Source: Clostridiales bacterium (GTDB lineage: Bacteria; Bacillota; Clostridia; Monoglobales; Monoglobaceae). Taken from it: 64,000 nt of DNA. The notes under the pieces were generated by a model, which worked only from the letters and a program-made list of their open reading frames with translations, had not been told where the DNA came from and made no database searches. Positions 8,306-18,195 of this stretch are shown in pieces; positions within the stretch are counted from its first letter, which is position 1, and every line of letters begins with the position of its first letter. A program made the translations under genes and the position numbers. The stretch is from contig JAHZIG010000011.1 in NCBI GenBank assembly GCA_019419865.1, positions 31,609-95,608 on the forward strand, given 5' to 3'.

Positions 8306-10687
8306 TTACGCTTCCCATTTCCAGTCTCTGATCTCGGGCATGTCCAAGCCGTACTCCGCGATGTACTGCTTGTGTTCTACCAGCTTGTCTCTCATCTTCT
8401 GGAGGAGATAAGCGCCTCTGTTGCCGAGCTGGGGCAGGTGGTTGATTACCTGCTGAACGAGGTGGAATCTGTCGATCTCGTTCTGAACTCTCATATCGAA
8501 CGGGGTGGTTATCGTACCCTCTTCCTGATAGCCCGCAACGTAGAGATCGCGGTTTCTTCTGTGATACAGAAGCTCGTGTATCAGCGTGGGATAGCCGTGG
8601 AAAGCGAATATGATCGGCTTATCCTTGGTAAACAGCGCGTCGAACTCGGTGTCCGTCAGACCGTGCGGGTGCTTGGTGTGCGGCTCGAGCTTCATAAGGT
8701 CGACGACGTTGATGAATCTGATCTTTATCTCGGGCATTTCCTTGCGGAGTATCGTGACCGCCGCGAGCGCCTCGAGGGTCGGGGTGTCGCCGCAGCAAGC
8801 GAGCACTACGTCCGGCTCTTCGCCCTGGTCGTTGCTCGCCCATTCCCAGATGCCTATGCCCTGGGTGCAGTGCTTGACCGCCTGTTCCATCGTCAGCCAC
8901 TGCGGACGCGGGTGCTTGGACGCTACCATAACGTTTACGTAGTTTCTGCTGCGTATGCAGTGATCGAAGCAGGAGAGGAGGCAGTTAGCGTCGGGCGGGA
9001 GGTACATGCGGACTACGTCGGCCTTCTTGTTTGCGACGTGGTCGAGGAATCCCGGATCCTGATGCGTGAAGCCGTTGTGATCCTGCTGCCATACGTTGGA
9101 CGACAATATATAGTTGAGCGAAGCTATCTTCTGTCTCCACGGCAGTTCGGACGTGACCTTGAGCCATTTTGCGTGCTGGCTGAACATCGAGTCTACGATA
9201 CGGATAAACGCCTCGTAGCTCGCAAAGAAGCCGTGACGGCCTGTGAGCAGGTAGCCTTCGAGCCAGCCCTCGCACATATGCTCGCTGAGCATACCGTCCA
9301 TTACGCGGCCGTCGTGAGCGAGAAATTCGTCGTTATCCTTAAGCTCCGCGTTCCAGTCGCGGTTCGTCTCCTCGAAGACCTTGCCGAGCCTGTTGGACAT
9401 GGTCTCGTCGGGACCGAAGATCCTGAAGTTTCTGCTCTCCTTGTTGAGCTTGAATATATCGCGTACGAAGCCGCCGAGCTCTATCATATCCTGAGCCTCT
9501 ACCGCGCCCGGAGCCGGAACGTCCACCGCGTAGTCGCGGAAATCGGGAAGTCTTAAGTCTCTGAGCAATAGGCCGCCGTTTGCGTGCGGGTTAGCGCCCA
9601 TTCTGCGGTCGCCCTCCGGAGCGAGAGCCTCGAGTTCGGGGATCAGGCGTCCGTTTTCGTCGAACAGTTCTTCGGGTTTGTAGCTGAGCAGCCAGTCTTT
9701 GAGCATGTCGAGATGTTCGGGCTCTTCCATGGTCATCGGAACCTGGTGAGCGCGGAACGTGCCCTCTATCTGCTTGCCGTCCACTACTTTCGGACCCGTC
9801 CAGCCCTTGGGTGTTCTGAGAACTATCATCGGCCAGATCGGACGCTCGGATACGTTATTCTCTCTTGCGTTCTTCTGAATAGCCTTGATCTCCTCTATTA
9901 CCGTGTCCAAAGTCTCGGCCATCAGTTTGTGCATCGTCATCGGGTCGTCGCCCTCGACGAAATACGGCTTCCAGCCGCAGCCCTCGAAGAATTTGGTTAC
10001 TTCTTCTTTCGAGATACGCGAGAATATCGTCGGGTTGCTGATCTTATATCCGTTTAGATCGAGTATAGGCAGGACTGCGCCGTCCGTTACCGGGTTCAAG
10101 AATTTATTCGAGTGCCAAGCGGTCGCGAGCGGTCCGGTCTCAGCCTCGCCGTCGCCTATAACGCAGGCGGTTATGAGGTCGGGGTTGTCGAATACCGCGC
10201 CGAAACTGTGCGCCAGCGAATAACCGAGCTCGCCGCCCTCGTTGATCGAACCGGGAGTCTCGGGAGCTACGTGACTCGAGATACCGCCCGGGAACGAGAA
10301 CTGCTTAAACAGTTTCTTCATACCCTCTTCGTCGCGGCTGATGTTGGGATACACCTCGCTGTACGAGCCTTCAAGATATGTATTCGCGACCATGAAGTTG
10401 CCGCCGTGTCCGGGACCCGAGATATAGATCATGTCCAGGTCGTACTTCTTGATAACGCGGTTTAAGTGCACGTATACGAAGTTCTGACCCGGCACCGTTC
10501 CCCAGTGTCCCACGATCTTTTTCTTAACGTGGTCCATCGTAAGCGGCTCCTTAAGAAGCGGGTTGTCGAGCAAGTAGAGCTGTCCCGCCGCGAGGTAGTT
10601 GGCCGCGCGCCAGTAAGCGTCCATCTTCTCAAGATATTCTTGAGTAAGAGGCTGCTTCTCAATACATTCGTTGTTTGCGTTAGACAT
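8306..10687 (-). CDS. xfp: xylulose-5-phosphate/fructose-6-phosphate phosphoketolase
   Basis: Thiamine-diphosphate enzyme that splits xylulose 5-phosphate (and often fructose 6-phosphate) with phosphate to acetyl phosphate and glyceraldehyde 3-phosphate (or erythrose 4-phosphate). The 793-residue length and near-continuous family sequence are diagnostic: [40 protein letters not shown] segment, the ThDP motif [20 protein letters not shown], and the C-terminal [12 protein letters not shown]. The start is placed at MSNANNE because TAGGAGG lies seven bases before it; an in-frame ATG 45 bases upstream has no ribosome site. Monocistronic, with its own promoter and terminator. It gives the cell a pentose route to acetyl phosphate, fitting use of pectin-derived pentoses. 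Confidence 0.96.
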   Translation of the reverse strand: MSNANNECIEKQPLTQEYLEKMDAYWRAANYLAAGQLYLLDNPLLKEPLTMDHVKKKIVGHWGTVPGQNFVYVHLNRVIKKYDLDMIYISGPGHGGNFMVANTYLEGSYSEVYPNISRDEEGMKKLFKQFSFPGGISSHVAPETPGSINEGGELGYSLAHSFGAVFDNPDLITACVIGDGEAETGPLATAWHSNKFLNPVTDGAVLPILDLNGYKISNPTIFSRISKEEVTKFFEGCGWKPYFVEGDDPMTMHKLMAETLDTVIEEIKAIQKNARENNVSERPIWPMIVLRTPKGWTGPKVVDGKQIEGTFRAHQVPMTMEEPEHLDMLKDWLLSYKPEELFDENGRLIPELEALAPEGDRRMGANPHANGGLLLRDLRLPDFRDYAVDVPAPGAVEAQDMIELGGFVRDIFKLNKESRNFRIFGPDETMSNRLGKVFEETNRDWNAELKDNDEFLAHDGRVMDGMLSEHMCEGWLEGYLLTGRHGFFASYEAFIRIVDSMFSQHAKWLKVTSELPWRQKIASLNYILSSNVWQQDHNGFTHQDPGFLDHVANKKADVVRMYLPPDANCLLSCFDHCIRSRNYVNVMVASKHPRPQWLTMEQAVKHCTQGIGIWEWASNDQGEEPDVVLACCGDTPTLEALAAVTILRKEMPEIKIRFINVVDLMKLEPHTKHPHGLTDTEFDALFTKDKPIIFAFHGYPTLIHELLYHRRNRDLYVAGYQEEGTITTPFDMRVQNEIDRFHLVQQVINHLPQLGNRGAYLLQKMRDKLVEHKQYIAEYGLDMPEIRDWKWEA

Positions 10688-10739
10688 TTGCAATCCTCCT
10701 ATGATTGATAATTTGATATGTTTTATTTTCACTGTTAAA

Positions 10740-10767
10740 ATTTTATCATGTTTGTATCAAATGTCAA
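10740..10767 (-). promoter_or_regulatory. xfp: promoter of the phosphoketolase gene
   Basis: Minus strand: TTGACA, 16 bases, TAAAAT, about 55 bases before the ATG. A second TTGACA lies further upstream with a poorer -10. The rest of the divergent spacer up to 11089 shows no gene. Confidence 0.6.
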
Positions 10768-11089
10768 TATCAAGCGTGTTAAATTTTTGTCAAACAAAAA
10801 TAATTTTATGTATATAGCAAAAACGACTGAAAAAAGTCGAAAAATATGTTTATTTTGCCTATTAAAATTTGGTATATCCGGCGCGACGCCGCGTATACGG
10901 AGGGGCTTTCGGCCGGGGGAGCGGGAGGATATATAATGTTGACTTTTGGAGATAACTAAGATAAAATATAATCTAACGCAGAGTAGACCCGTTTGGGGCG
11001 CGGTCGTTTTCGCGGTTTGACGTCCGCTTACCGGCGCCGCCCGAGCGGTATAATATTATTTTAGAGAAGAGCTTGTAAGGAGATCGGTT

Positions 11090-13384
11090 ATGAAAGTTTT
11101 AATGGCGACGATGAAACTGGACATAGGCGGAGCCGAGACGCATATAGTGGAGCTGTCCAAGGCGCTTAAAAAGAGGGGCGTGGACGTGTGCGTGGCTTCG
11201 GCCGGGGGCGCGTATCAAAAGGAGTTGGAGGAAGCGGGGATAAAGCATTTTACGGCGCCGCTCTCGACCAAGAACCCGATCGACGCGTTTAGATCGTACA
11301 GAATACTTAAGGATATAATAGTAAACGAAAATATAGACGTAGTCCACGCGCACGCGAGGATACCCGCGTATATATGCGGCCTTATAAGAAAGACGGTGGA
11401 CTTTAGGTTCGTAACCACAGCGCACTGGGTGTTCTCGACCAAGTTCCCGTATAATCTCCTGACCAACTGGGGCGACCGCTCGCTTGCGGTCAGCGACGAC
11501 ATCAAGAAATATCTTATCGACAACTACGGCATAAATCCCGGGAATATCCGAGTCACGATAAACGGGATCGACACCGATAAGTTCTCCAAGGACGCCGACT
11601 ATAGCGACATAGCCGAGGAGTTCGGCTTAGAGCCCGGCAAGCGCCGGATCGTCTACGTGAGCCGTATGGATAGCGACAGGAGCTTCGCGGCGCACAAGCT
11701 GATCGAGATCGCGCCGCGGCTGTATAACACTATCGGCGACTACGAAATGGTGATAGTCGGCGGCGGGAACGATCTTGAAAATATAAAAGCCGAAGCGGAA
11801 GCCGCAAATTCGGCGATAGGCCGCGAGGTAATCAAGATCGCGGGCGCGAGGACGGACGTGAATAAATTCGTCGCGAGCGGCGACGTATTCGTAGGCGTGA
11901 GCCGGGCGGCGCTCGAGGCGATGGCCGCGGAGAAGCCGTCTATAATAGCCGGAAACGAGGGGTATATAGGCATATTCGACGAGGACAAGCTCAAGGTCTC
12001 GATAGACACCAACCTCTGCTGCCGCGGCTGTAAGCAAACGACCGGGGATAAGCTGCTCAAAGATCTGCTGACCCTGTTTAATTCCTCAAAAGAGGAGCTG
12101 GAGCGGCTCGGGAGCTACGCCAAGGCGACGGTCGAGAAATACTATTCGCTGAGGACGATGGCGGACGACGCGATCAAGATGTATATCTCGATCATAAAGT
12201 ATAAGCCGATCAACGATATATCTATAGACGAGTTCGAGGGGATAGACGAATATTTGGCAAGGCCGACGATCAGGAAAAAGGGCGAGATCGACGCGATGAT
12301 CTCGGGGTATTACGGTTTCCACAACAGCGGCGACGACTCGATACTAAGGGCGATTATCGAACAGCTCAGCTATATAAAGCCGGACATAAATATCCTCGCG
12401 CTCTCGAACAAGCCGAAAGAGACGAGATGCGTATACGGCGTAAACTCGATCCACCGCTTTAATCTGCCGGGGATATTCATAAAGGCGCTCCGTACCAAAC
12501 TGCTGATAAGCGGCGGGGGCAGTCTTATCCAGGACATAACGAGCGAGAAGTCTCTGACCTATTACCTTGGGATAATCCGGCTCGCGAAGCTTTGCGGCGT
12601 CAAGGTCATGCTCTATGCCAACGGGATAGGACCTATAAACAATAAGCGGAACTATAAGCGGATAAAAAAAGTCCTCGACAAGGTGGATCTGATCACTCTG
12701 CGCGAGGAATCTTCCAAGAAAGAGCTCGAGACGATAGGGGTCGTAAATCCCAACGTGATCGTCACGGCGGATCCGGCGTTTACGCTGGCGCCCGTGGACG
12801 ACGATATAGTCGACGGCCTGCTGTCCAAAGCGAAGCTTCCGGAGAACGCGAAATATTTTTGCATAGCCGTGAGACCATGGAAGAGGCTGGACGCGGAGTT
12901 TGAGAAGAACCTTGCGATCGCGGCGGAGTACGTCAAGGATAAGTACGGCTACGAGGCGGTGTTCATACCTATGCAAAGCCCCAAGGATATGGGGATATCC
13001 GAAAGGATAAGCGCTATGATACCCAACACCGGCTATATCCTGAGCGATTCGCCGACGCCGGCGGAGATACTCGGAGTCGTAGACCGCGCCGAGTTCATCA
13101 TGGGAATGAGGCTGCATACGCTGATATACGCCGCGAAGATGCGCACGCCGGTGATCGGCCTGATATACGACCCCAAGGTCGAATCCATAATGAAGAGCAT
13201 GGGTCAAAAATACGCGCTCAGCGTCGAGGATCTTAATCCGGTAACGCTCGAGGGCTTCGTAGACGAGGTCGTGCGCAGCAGAGATCAAATAGTAGACGAG
13301 CTGAGCGAGGCCGGGGACAAGGCCATAGACCTTGCGAACGAGAACGCCTCGCTCGCGATAGATCTGATAGAACAAAGAGATTAG
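11090..13384 (+). CDS. csaB: glycosyltransferase family 4 fused to polysaccharide pyruvyl transferase CsaB
   Basis: A 764-residue two-domain protein. Residues 1-375 are a GT4 glycosyltransferase (MATMKLDIGGAETHIVELS start, INGIDTDKFS near 160, YVSRMDSDRS near 190, and the nucleotide-sugar site VSRAALEAMAAEKPSI near 275). Residues 395-755 are a CsaB-type pyruvyl transferase (SGYYGFHNSGDDSILRAII, LISGGGSLIQD, ADPAFTLAP, and FIMGMRLHTLIYA near 680). CsaB adds pyruvate ketals to secondary cell-wall polymer so that SLH proteins can bind, matching the SLH gene three kilobases away. Fusion suggests that sugar addition and pyruvylation are coupled on the cytoplasmic face. GGAG ribosome site. The stop codon coincides with a GAGATTAGCGAATAG scrap of the repeat family. 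Confidence 0.92.
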   Translation: MKVLMATMKLDIGGAETHIVELSKALKKRGVDVCVASAGGAYQKELEEAGIKHFTAPLSTKNPIDAFRSYRILKDIIVNENIDVVHAHARIPAYICGLIRKTVDFRFVTTAHWVFSTKFPYNLLTNWGDRSLAVSDDIKKYLIDNYGINPGNIRVTINGIDTDKFSKDADYSDIAEEFGLEPGKRRIVYVSRMDSDRSFAAHKLIEIAPRLYNTIGDYEMVIVGGGNDLENIKAEAEAANSAIGREVIKIAGARTDVNKFVASGDVFVGVSRAALEAMAAEKPSIIAGNEGYIGIFDEDKLKVSIDTNLCCRGCKQTTGDKLLKDLLTLFNSSKEELERLGSYAKATVEKYYSLRTMADDAIKMYISIIKYKPINDISIDEFEGIDEYLARPTIRKKGEIDAMISGYYGFHNSGDDSILRAIIEQLSYIKPDINILALSNKPKETRCVYGVNSIHRFNLPGIFIKALRTKLLISGGGSLIQDITSEKSLTYYLGIIRLAKLCGVKVMLYANGIGPINNKRNYKRIKKVLDKVDLITLREESSKKELETIGVVNPNVIVTADPAFTLAPVDDDIVDGLLSKAKLPENAKYFCIAVRPWKRLDAEFEKNLAIAAEYVKDKYGYEAVFIPMQSPKDMGISERISAMIPNTGYILSDSPTPAEILGVVDRAEFIMGMRLHTLIYAAKMRTPVIGLIYDPKVESIMKSMGQKYALSVEDLNPVTLEGFVDEVVRSRDQIVDELSEAGDKAIDLANENASLAIDLIEQRD

Positions 13385-13392
13385 CGAATAGA
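13373..13392 (+). repeat. terminal-repeat scrap of the GATTAG family
   Basis: AGAGATTAGCGAATAG matches the left terminal repeat of full copies and contains the stop codon of the csaB fusion; no element interior follows. Confidence 0.4.
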
Positions 13393-13466
13393 AAAAATAT
13401 AAAACGTATAGAGGTAACAGTCGCTTTTGAAAGCGTAGCCGACAGCGACATACGTACGCCTCAGTT

Positions 13467-13497
13467 TGCGCGGCAAGCAGTCCGCGCATATTTTTTT
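13467..13497 (+). terminator. intrinsic terminator of the csaB fusion gene
   Basis: TGCGCGG, loop, CCGCGCA followed by a run of seven T. Confidence 0.8.
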
Positions 13498-13536
13498 GCA
13501 GAATGACGGGGACGAGCGTCCGCCTCGCGATATAAA

Positions 13537-13566
13537 AAGGAACTCGCTGAAATGCGCGAGTTCCTT
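13537..13566 (-). terminator. intrinsic terminator of mrp
   Basis: AAGGAACTCGC pairs perfectly with GCGAGTTCCTT; the T-rich flank is on the minus side, 60 bases after the mrp stop. Confidence 0.75.
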
Positions 13567-13627
13567 AAATAAATAATATAATAAAAATAATACAATAATA
13601 CCGCGTATTAACGATACCGCGTGTCGG

Positions 13628-14461
13628 TTACAGCGTCTCGATCTTTTTGCATACGTCGTCGATATATTCCGGCTCGATGAGTTCGACCTGACCCATATCC
13701 ACCGCCTTGGCGAATTCGGGTTTTATCGGCAGTTTGGCCAGGACTTCGAGGCCGTGTTCCTTTGCGACCGAGTCTATATGGCTCTCGCCGAAGACGTTTA
13801 TCTTCTTGCCGCAGTCGGGACATTCCACATAGCTCATGTTTTCAACGATCCCGAGAATGGGGATATCCATCATTTTAGCCATGTTGACCGCCTTTGCGAC
13901 GATCATGGAAACGAGATCCTGGGGCGAGGCGACGATGATTATCCCGTCGACCGGTATCGACTGGAACACCGTCAGCGGAACGTCGCCGGTGCCCGGGGGC
14001 ATATCGACCAACATATAGTCTATCTCTTCCCAGATAACGTCCGTCCAGAACTGCTTAACGGTTCCGGCAATTACCGGACCGCGCCAGACGACCGGCTCGG
14101 AGTCGTTTTCGAGCAGAAGGTTTATCGACATTATCTCGATCCCCGACTTAGTCCTGCATGGCAGGATACCGAACTCGCAGCCCTGCGCCTTTTCTTTGAC
14201 GCCGAACGCCTTGGGTATCGAAGGCCCCGTTATATCGGCGTCGAGGATAGCCGTCTTCTTGCCGGATTTTTGGAGCGCCGAAGCGAGCAGCGAGGCGACC
14301 AGCGATTTGCCGACTCCGCCCTTGCCGCTGACTACGCCTATAACCTTATCGATCTTACTGAACTTGTTCGTCTCCTCTATCAAGCTCTGCGGCTCGGTTC
14401 GGCTCGAACAGTCGGCGCCGCAGGTTGAACAATCGTGCGTGCAGTTTGTCTCTTCACTCAT
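13628..14461 (-). CDS. mrp: Mrp/NBP35-family iron-sulfur carrier ATPase
   Basis: Scaffold or carrier for Fe-S cluster transfer to apo-proteins, in the cytoplasm. The 277-residue protein has the deviant Walker A GVVSGKGGVGKS near residue 40, the switch region ILDADITGPSIPKAFG near 72, LVDMPPGTGD near 150, and a CPDCG pair of cysteines near 215 that bridges a cluster between monomers. A cysteine-rich N-terminus (CTHDCSTCGADC) is extra and resembles the ferredoxin-like N-terminal cluster site of the NBP35 type. GGAGGAG ribosome site. It is followed after 64 bases (upstream in space) by ybaK on the same strand, possibly a co-transcribed pair with ybaK first. Confidence 0.93.
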   Translation of the reverse strand: MSEETNCTHDCSTCGADCSSRTEPQSLIEETNKFSKIDKVIGVVSGKGGVGKSLVASLLASALQKSGKKTAILDADITGPSIPKAFGVKEKAQGCEFGILPCRTKSGIEIMSINLLLENDSEPVVWRGPVIAGTVKQFWTDVIWEEIDYMLVDMPPGTGDVPLTVFQSIPVDGIIIVASPQDLVSMIVAKAVNMAKMMDIPILGIVENMSYVECPDCGKKINVFGESHIDSVAKEHGLEVLAKLPIKPEFAKAVDMGQVELIEPEYIDDVCKKIETL

Positions 14462-14525
14462 TTGTATCTCCTCCTAAAATTTAGTTTTAATTTTATACAT
14501 ATAATATTAGAATAACGGACGATAT

Positions 14526-15017
14526 TTAGGATCGGCTGAAAATAATATCTTTAAACTCCGCGCCTATCAGCGACGCGAGGAGTTTAGGATCCATTTCTAT
14601 CTGAAGTCCGATCTTGCCGCCGCTGAATATTATCGTATTCTGGTTCTCGGCGGACAGGTGGATAACCGTCTTAAACTGTTTTTTCATGCCTATAGGGCTG
14701 CAGCCGCCCCTTATATAGCCCGTGACCGCGTTTATATCCTTGACGTGAATCATCTCGACCGACTTCTCGCCGACGGCCGCGGCCGCCTTTTTAAGGTCGA
14801 GCTCGTCCGCGACCGGGATAACGAAGACGTAATGTTCCTTAGATTTCCCGGCCGCGACCAGGGTCTTGAATACCTGTTCGGGATCCTGACCGAGCTTTTT
14901 TGCGACCGTCAGCCCGTCCGAGAAGCCGTCGCTTTCGTACTCGTAGACTTTGTAATCGGCCTTATGGGTATCTAAAAAACGCATTGCGTTGGTTTTTGCG
15001 CTGTGTTTTTTCTTCAT
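14526..15017 (-). CDS. ybaK: Cys-tRNA(Pro)/Cys-tRNA(Cys) deacylase
   Basis: Trans-editing enzyme that hydrolyses cysteine mis-attached to tRNA(Pro). The 163-residue length and the segments FKTLVAAGKSKEHYVFVIPV, DELDLKKAAAAVGEKSVEM, TGYIRGGCSPIGMKKQFKT (the G-G-x-S-P-I-G active-site loop) and GLQIEMDPKLL are those of the YbaK/EbsC family. AGGCG ribosome site. Transcribed toward mrp with a short spacer. A full repeat copy begins 75 bases upstream of its start. Confidence 0.92.
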   Translation of the reverse strand: MKKKHSAKTNAMRFLDTHKADYKVYEYESDGFSDGLTVAKKLGQDPEQVFKTLVAAGKSKEHYVFVIPVADELDLKKAAAAVGEKSVEMIHVKDINAVTGYIRGGCSPIGMKKQFKTVIHLSAENQNTIIFSGGKIGLQIEMDPKLLASLIGAEFKDIIFSRS

Positions 15018-15092
15018 TAGTTCGCCTCCAATGCGCCGCCGTTATTTATTTTGGCCGGCAAAGGATATTATAAATCTAAAGACGCGTGAAGT

Positions 15093-15283
15093 CAACATAG
15101 AGATTAGGGATTAGGGATTAGCGAATAGGAAGTCCAGAACGTTTCTGTAACGTAAAAAACGGCGACTGTAACGTAATTGGAAAACAAAGTATTCCACCAC
15201 TTCCGCAAACATAATTGTTTGACGTTAAAGAAAGAAATTTTCGCCCCTATTCGCTATTCGCTAATCCCTAATCGCTACGTTAG
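15093..15283 (-). repeat. GATTAG-family intergenic repeat, full copy (orientation B)
   Basis: CAACATAGAGATTAGGGATT at the left, CTAATCGCTACGTTA at the right; interior boxes CGTTTCTGTAACG, GGAAAACAAAGTATTCC, TTCCGC and GACGTTA are those of other copies in reverse orientation. Confidence 0.85.
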
Positions 15284-15289
15284 GTTTGG

Positions 15290-15665
15290 GGACGTTTTTG
15301 TCTATTCTTTTATATATTTTTTTTATTATATATATTTATTATTTTTTTATTTTTATTTTATAGTATTAAAAAAATCTCTCTTTTCTCCCTACGGAGCTTG
15401 CAAACTACCGTGAAAACGTTGTTTTCGCTAGGGACTTTTGCCAAAAAACACTCCCTAAAACTTCCCTAAAACCGTCTGAAATCTCCCTAGACAAAAAGAG
15501 ACGTCACTGACATATGCGACGTTTAATGCGATTGTAATACTGGAAAAATTTTGAAAACTCCCTAAAATTCCGGGAAGCCCGTGAAAACGTTGTTTTTCTA
15601 GGGACTTTTATTTTTAGATAGTATTCGGAACGCAAAATTGTGACAATTGAATTATATAATATTAA
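15290..15665. other. AT-rich stretch with a 30-bp direct repeat
   Basis: After a T-rich tract, two copies of CGTGAAAACGTTGTTTT followed by CTAGGGACTTTT occur at 15409 and 15580, with only one or two differences, and several CTCCCTAAAA motifs lie between and beside them. No gene is visible. The repeats could be protein-binding sites or the footprint of a lost element; nothing in the window decides. Confidence 0.5.
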
Positions 15666-15687
15666 AGAGCGGTATAACAACCGCTCT
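15666..15687 (-). terminator. hairpin after the gene remnant
   Basis: AGAGCGGT pairs with ACCGCTCT; on the minus strand it is followed by TTTAATATTA, directly after the remnant's stop codon. Confidence 0.55.
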
Positions 15688-15697
15688 AATGTATGTA

Positions 15698-15958
15698 TTA
15701 ATCTGGGTATTCAAACGCTTCCGGTAAATATGCGTAATCCAATTCCTCTACATCAAGTAGGAATTTGTTTCTTGGCTTTAAGTATATATAACACGGATAC
15801 CCTCTAAATTTTTTCTTATACCCCGCGCCATGCTTTGCGAGCCTGCTATCGTATTTCTTTTCCCAATCGAGCGGCGTTCGTTGTCGTTTGGGCGGCGTTC
15901 GTAGTCGAAGTCTAAATTTTGCTTGCGTATCCTGTTTCTGTTGGTTATGCGTTTGTTT
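15698..15958 (-). pseudogene. 3' remnant of an unidentified gene
   Basis: An 86-codon open frame with no ATG, GTG or TTG start, bounded upstream by TAA. The residues look like real protein: a basic N-terminal part, then DWEKKYDSRLAKHG, FRGYPCYIYLKPR and LLDVEELDYAYLPEAFEYPD at the end. A terminator-like hairpin follows the stop. The missing 5' end and the adjoining direct repeats suggest a truncated gene left by a deletion or excision. I do not recognise the family. Confidence 0.45.
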
Positions 15959-15986
15959 TTACGTTGTTAAAACTTTAACGACGCTC

Positions 15987-16015
15987 TTGACAACGCGGGG
16001 CGGTTATTATAAAAT
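15987..16015 (+). promoter_or_regulatory. promoter of aconitase
   Basis: TTGACA, 17 bases, TAAAAT, about 45 bases before the coding start. Confidence 0.65.
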
Positions 16016-16061
16016 ATATAATTAAGTAAATATAACATAAAACAGATTAGGAGTGATGCAA

Positions 16062-17996
16062 GTGGGTTTGACACTGACGGAAAAAATACTCAAAGAACAT
16101 TTGGTCGAAGGCGAAATGATACGCGGCGAGGAGATAGGGATAAGGATCGACCAGACCTTGACGCAGGACGCGACCGGTACGATGGCCTATCTGGAGTTCG
16201 AGGCTATGGGCGTTCCCCGCGTTAAGACCGAGAGATCGGTGGCGTATATCGACCACAACACTCTCCAGAGCGGTTTTGAAAACGCGGACGACCACAGGTT
16301 TATTGGCAGCGTATGTAAGAAGCACGGGATATATTTCTCAAGACCCGGAAACGGTATCTGTCATCAGGTCCACTTGGAACGCTTCGGAATACCCGGAAAG
16401 ACGCTGATCGGTTCGGACAGCCACACCCCGACCGGCGGCGGTATCGGCATGATCGCGATCGGCGCCGGAGGTATGGACGTCGCGGTAGCTATGGGCGGCG
16501 GAACGTACTATATCACCTGCCCCAAGATCGTTAAGGTGGAGCTTACCGGAAAGCTGAGTCCGTGGGTCGCGGCTAAGGACGTCATTCTCGAGGTTTTAAA
16601 ACGCCTCACCGTTAAGGGCGGCGTAGGAAAGGTCATAGAATACTGCGGCGAGGGCGTAAAGACGCTTTCGGTACCCGAGCGCGCGACTATAACCAACATG
16701 GGCGCGGAGCTGGGCGCGACTACGTCTATATTCCCGTCCGACGAGACCACGCGCGAGTTCCTGAAGGCTCAGGGCAGAGAGGGCGACTACACGGAGCTCT
16801 CGGCCGACGCGGACGCGGTATACGACGAGGTCGTAGAGATAAACCTCAGCGAGCTGGTTCCGCTCGCGGCGTGTCCGCATTCGCCCGATAACGTCAAGTC
16901 GGTCGAGGAGATAGGCCCGATGAAGATCGATCAGGTATGTATCGGCTCGTGCACCAACTCGTCGCTTTTGGATATGCTCAAAGTGGCGTATATATTAAAA
17001 GGAAAGACGGTCCACCCGGACGTTTCGCTCTCGATCGCGCCCGGCTCTAAGCAGGTTCTCAACATGCTGGCCGAGAACGGGGCTTTGGCTACTATGATAG
17101 ACGCGGGGGCGAGGATCTTGGAGAGCGCCTGCGGCCCGTGTATAGGAATGGGTCAGTCGCCGAATTCGGGCGGTATCTCGCTCAGGACATTTAACAGGAA
17201 CTTCGAGGGACGCTCCGGCACCAAGGACGGACAGATATACCTCGTATCCCCCGAACTGGCGGCGGCTTCGGCTATAACCGGAGTACTGACCGACCCGAGA
17301 ACTTTAGGCGATATGCCCGAGTTCAAGCTGCCCGAGGTGTTTACGATAAACGATAATATGATAGTTCCTCCCGTACCCGAGGAAGAGATGGATAGCGTAG
17401 AGGTTCTGCGCGGCCCCAACATCAAGCCGTTCCCGGTATCCGAGGCTATGCCGGACGAGATCGACGCAAAATGCAGTCTTAAGGTCGGCGATAACATCAC
17501 CACCGACCACATAATGCCGGCCGGAGCGAAGATCCTGCCTCTGAGATCGAATATCCCCAAGATCTCGCAGTACTGCTTCGCGGTATGCGACGAGGAATTC
17601 CCGAAGAGGGCGTTAGAGCTCGGCGAGAGCATAGTAGTCGGCGGCTCCAACTACGGTCAGGGCTCGTCGAGAGAACACGCGGCGCTCGCGCCTCTGTATC
17701 TTGGCGTTAAGGCGGTTCTGGTGAAATCGTTCGCGCGTATCCATATGGCGAACCTTATAAACGCCGGGATCATACCGATGACCTTCGCCGACGAGAGCGA
17801 CTACGATAAGATAGATATGCTGGACGAGTTGAAGATAGAAAATCTGATAGAGAGTCTGAAATCGAGCGACAGCGTTATCGTCAAAAACGTCACCAAAGGC
17901 GTAGATATAAAGGCGAAGCTCGACCTTTCGGAGAGACAGAGAGCCATGCTGATCGCAGGCGGTCTGCTGAATTACACAAGAGAAAAAACAAAATAA
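16062..17996 (+). CDS. acn: aconitate hydratase (short, Aquifex/mitochondrial-like type)
   Basis: Interconverts citrate and isocitrate with a [4Fe-4S] cluster. About 644 residues, matching the short aconitase group rather than the 900-residue AcnA. Cluster ligands are seen as GSCTNSS near residue 300 and ACGPCIGMG near 365; SDSHTPTGGGIG near 110 and the swivel-domain loop GGSNYGQGSSREHAAL near 530 bind substrate. Three starts compete: GTG at 16053, ATG at 16056 and GTG at 16062. The last is chosen because AGGAG lies eight bases upstream and it gives the family's usual MGLTLTEKI. Followed through a repeat by icd; the pair supplies 2-oxoglutarate for glutamate. Confidence 0.95.
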   Translation: MGLTLTEKILKEHLVEGEMIRGEEIGIRIDQTLTQDATGTMAYLEFEAMGVPRVKTERSVAYIDHNTLQSGFENADDHRFIGSVCKKHGIYFSRPGNGICHQVHLERFGIPGKTLIGSDSHTPTGGGIGMIAIGAGGMDVAVAMGGGTYYITCPKIVKVELTGKLSPWVAAKDVILEVLKRLTVKGGVGKVIEYCGEGVKTLSVPERATITNMGAELGATTSIFPSDETTREFLKAQGREGDYTELSADADAVYDEVVEINLSELVPLAACPHSPDNVKSVEEIGPMKIDQVCIGSCTNSSLLDMLKVAYILKGKTVHPDVSLSIAPGSKQVLNMLAENGALATMIDAGARILESACGPCIGMGQSPNSGGISLRTFNRNFEGRSGTKDGQIYLVSPELAAASAITGVLTDPRTLGDMPEFKLPEVFTINDNMIVPPVPEEEMDSVEVLRGPNIKPFPVSEAMPDEIDAKCSLKVGDNITTDHIMPAGAKILPLRSNIPKISQYCFAVCDEEFPKRALELGESIVVGGSNYGQGSSREHAALAPLYLGVKAVLVKSFARIHMANLINAGIIPMTFADESDYDKIDMLDELKIENLIESLKSSDSVIVKNVTKGVDIKAKLDLSERQRAMLIAGGLLNYTREKTK

Positions 17997-18004
17997 TAAA
18001 GTAG

Positions 18005-18182
18005 CAACATAGAGATTAGCGATTAGCGAATAGCGAATAGGCGGTAAAACAAGTTGTTTTAACGCTGAACGCAACGGCAAGCGGAAATGGAATACTTTGT
18101 TTTCCTAAACGGCTACAGCGCCGCTAACACGCTACAGAAACGTATTGGACTTCCTAATCCCTAATCTCTAATCACTACGTTA
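18005..18182 (+). repeat. GATTAG-family intergenic repeat, full copy (orientation A)
   Basis: CAACATAGAGATTAGCGATT at the left and CTAATCACTACGTTA at the right, with interior boxes GGCGGTAAAAC, GCGGAAATGGAATACTTTG and CACGCTACAGAAACG. It begins eight bases after the aconitase stop and its right end touches the AGGAGG ribosome site of icd. Confidence 0.88.
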
Positions 18183-18195
18183 GGAGGTAAATAAT

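Noticed and set aside
8372..9556. 394-aa plus-strand frame
   Set aside because: Exact antisense shadow of the phosphoketolase gene, which matches its family throughout.
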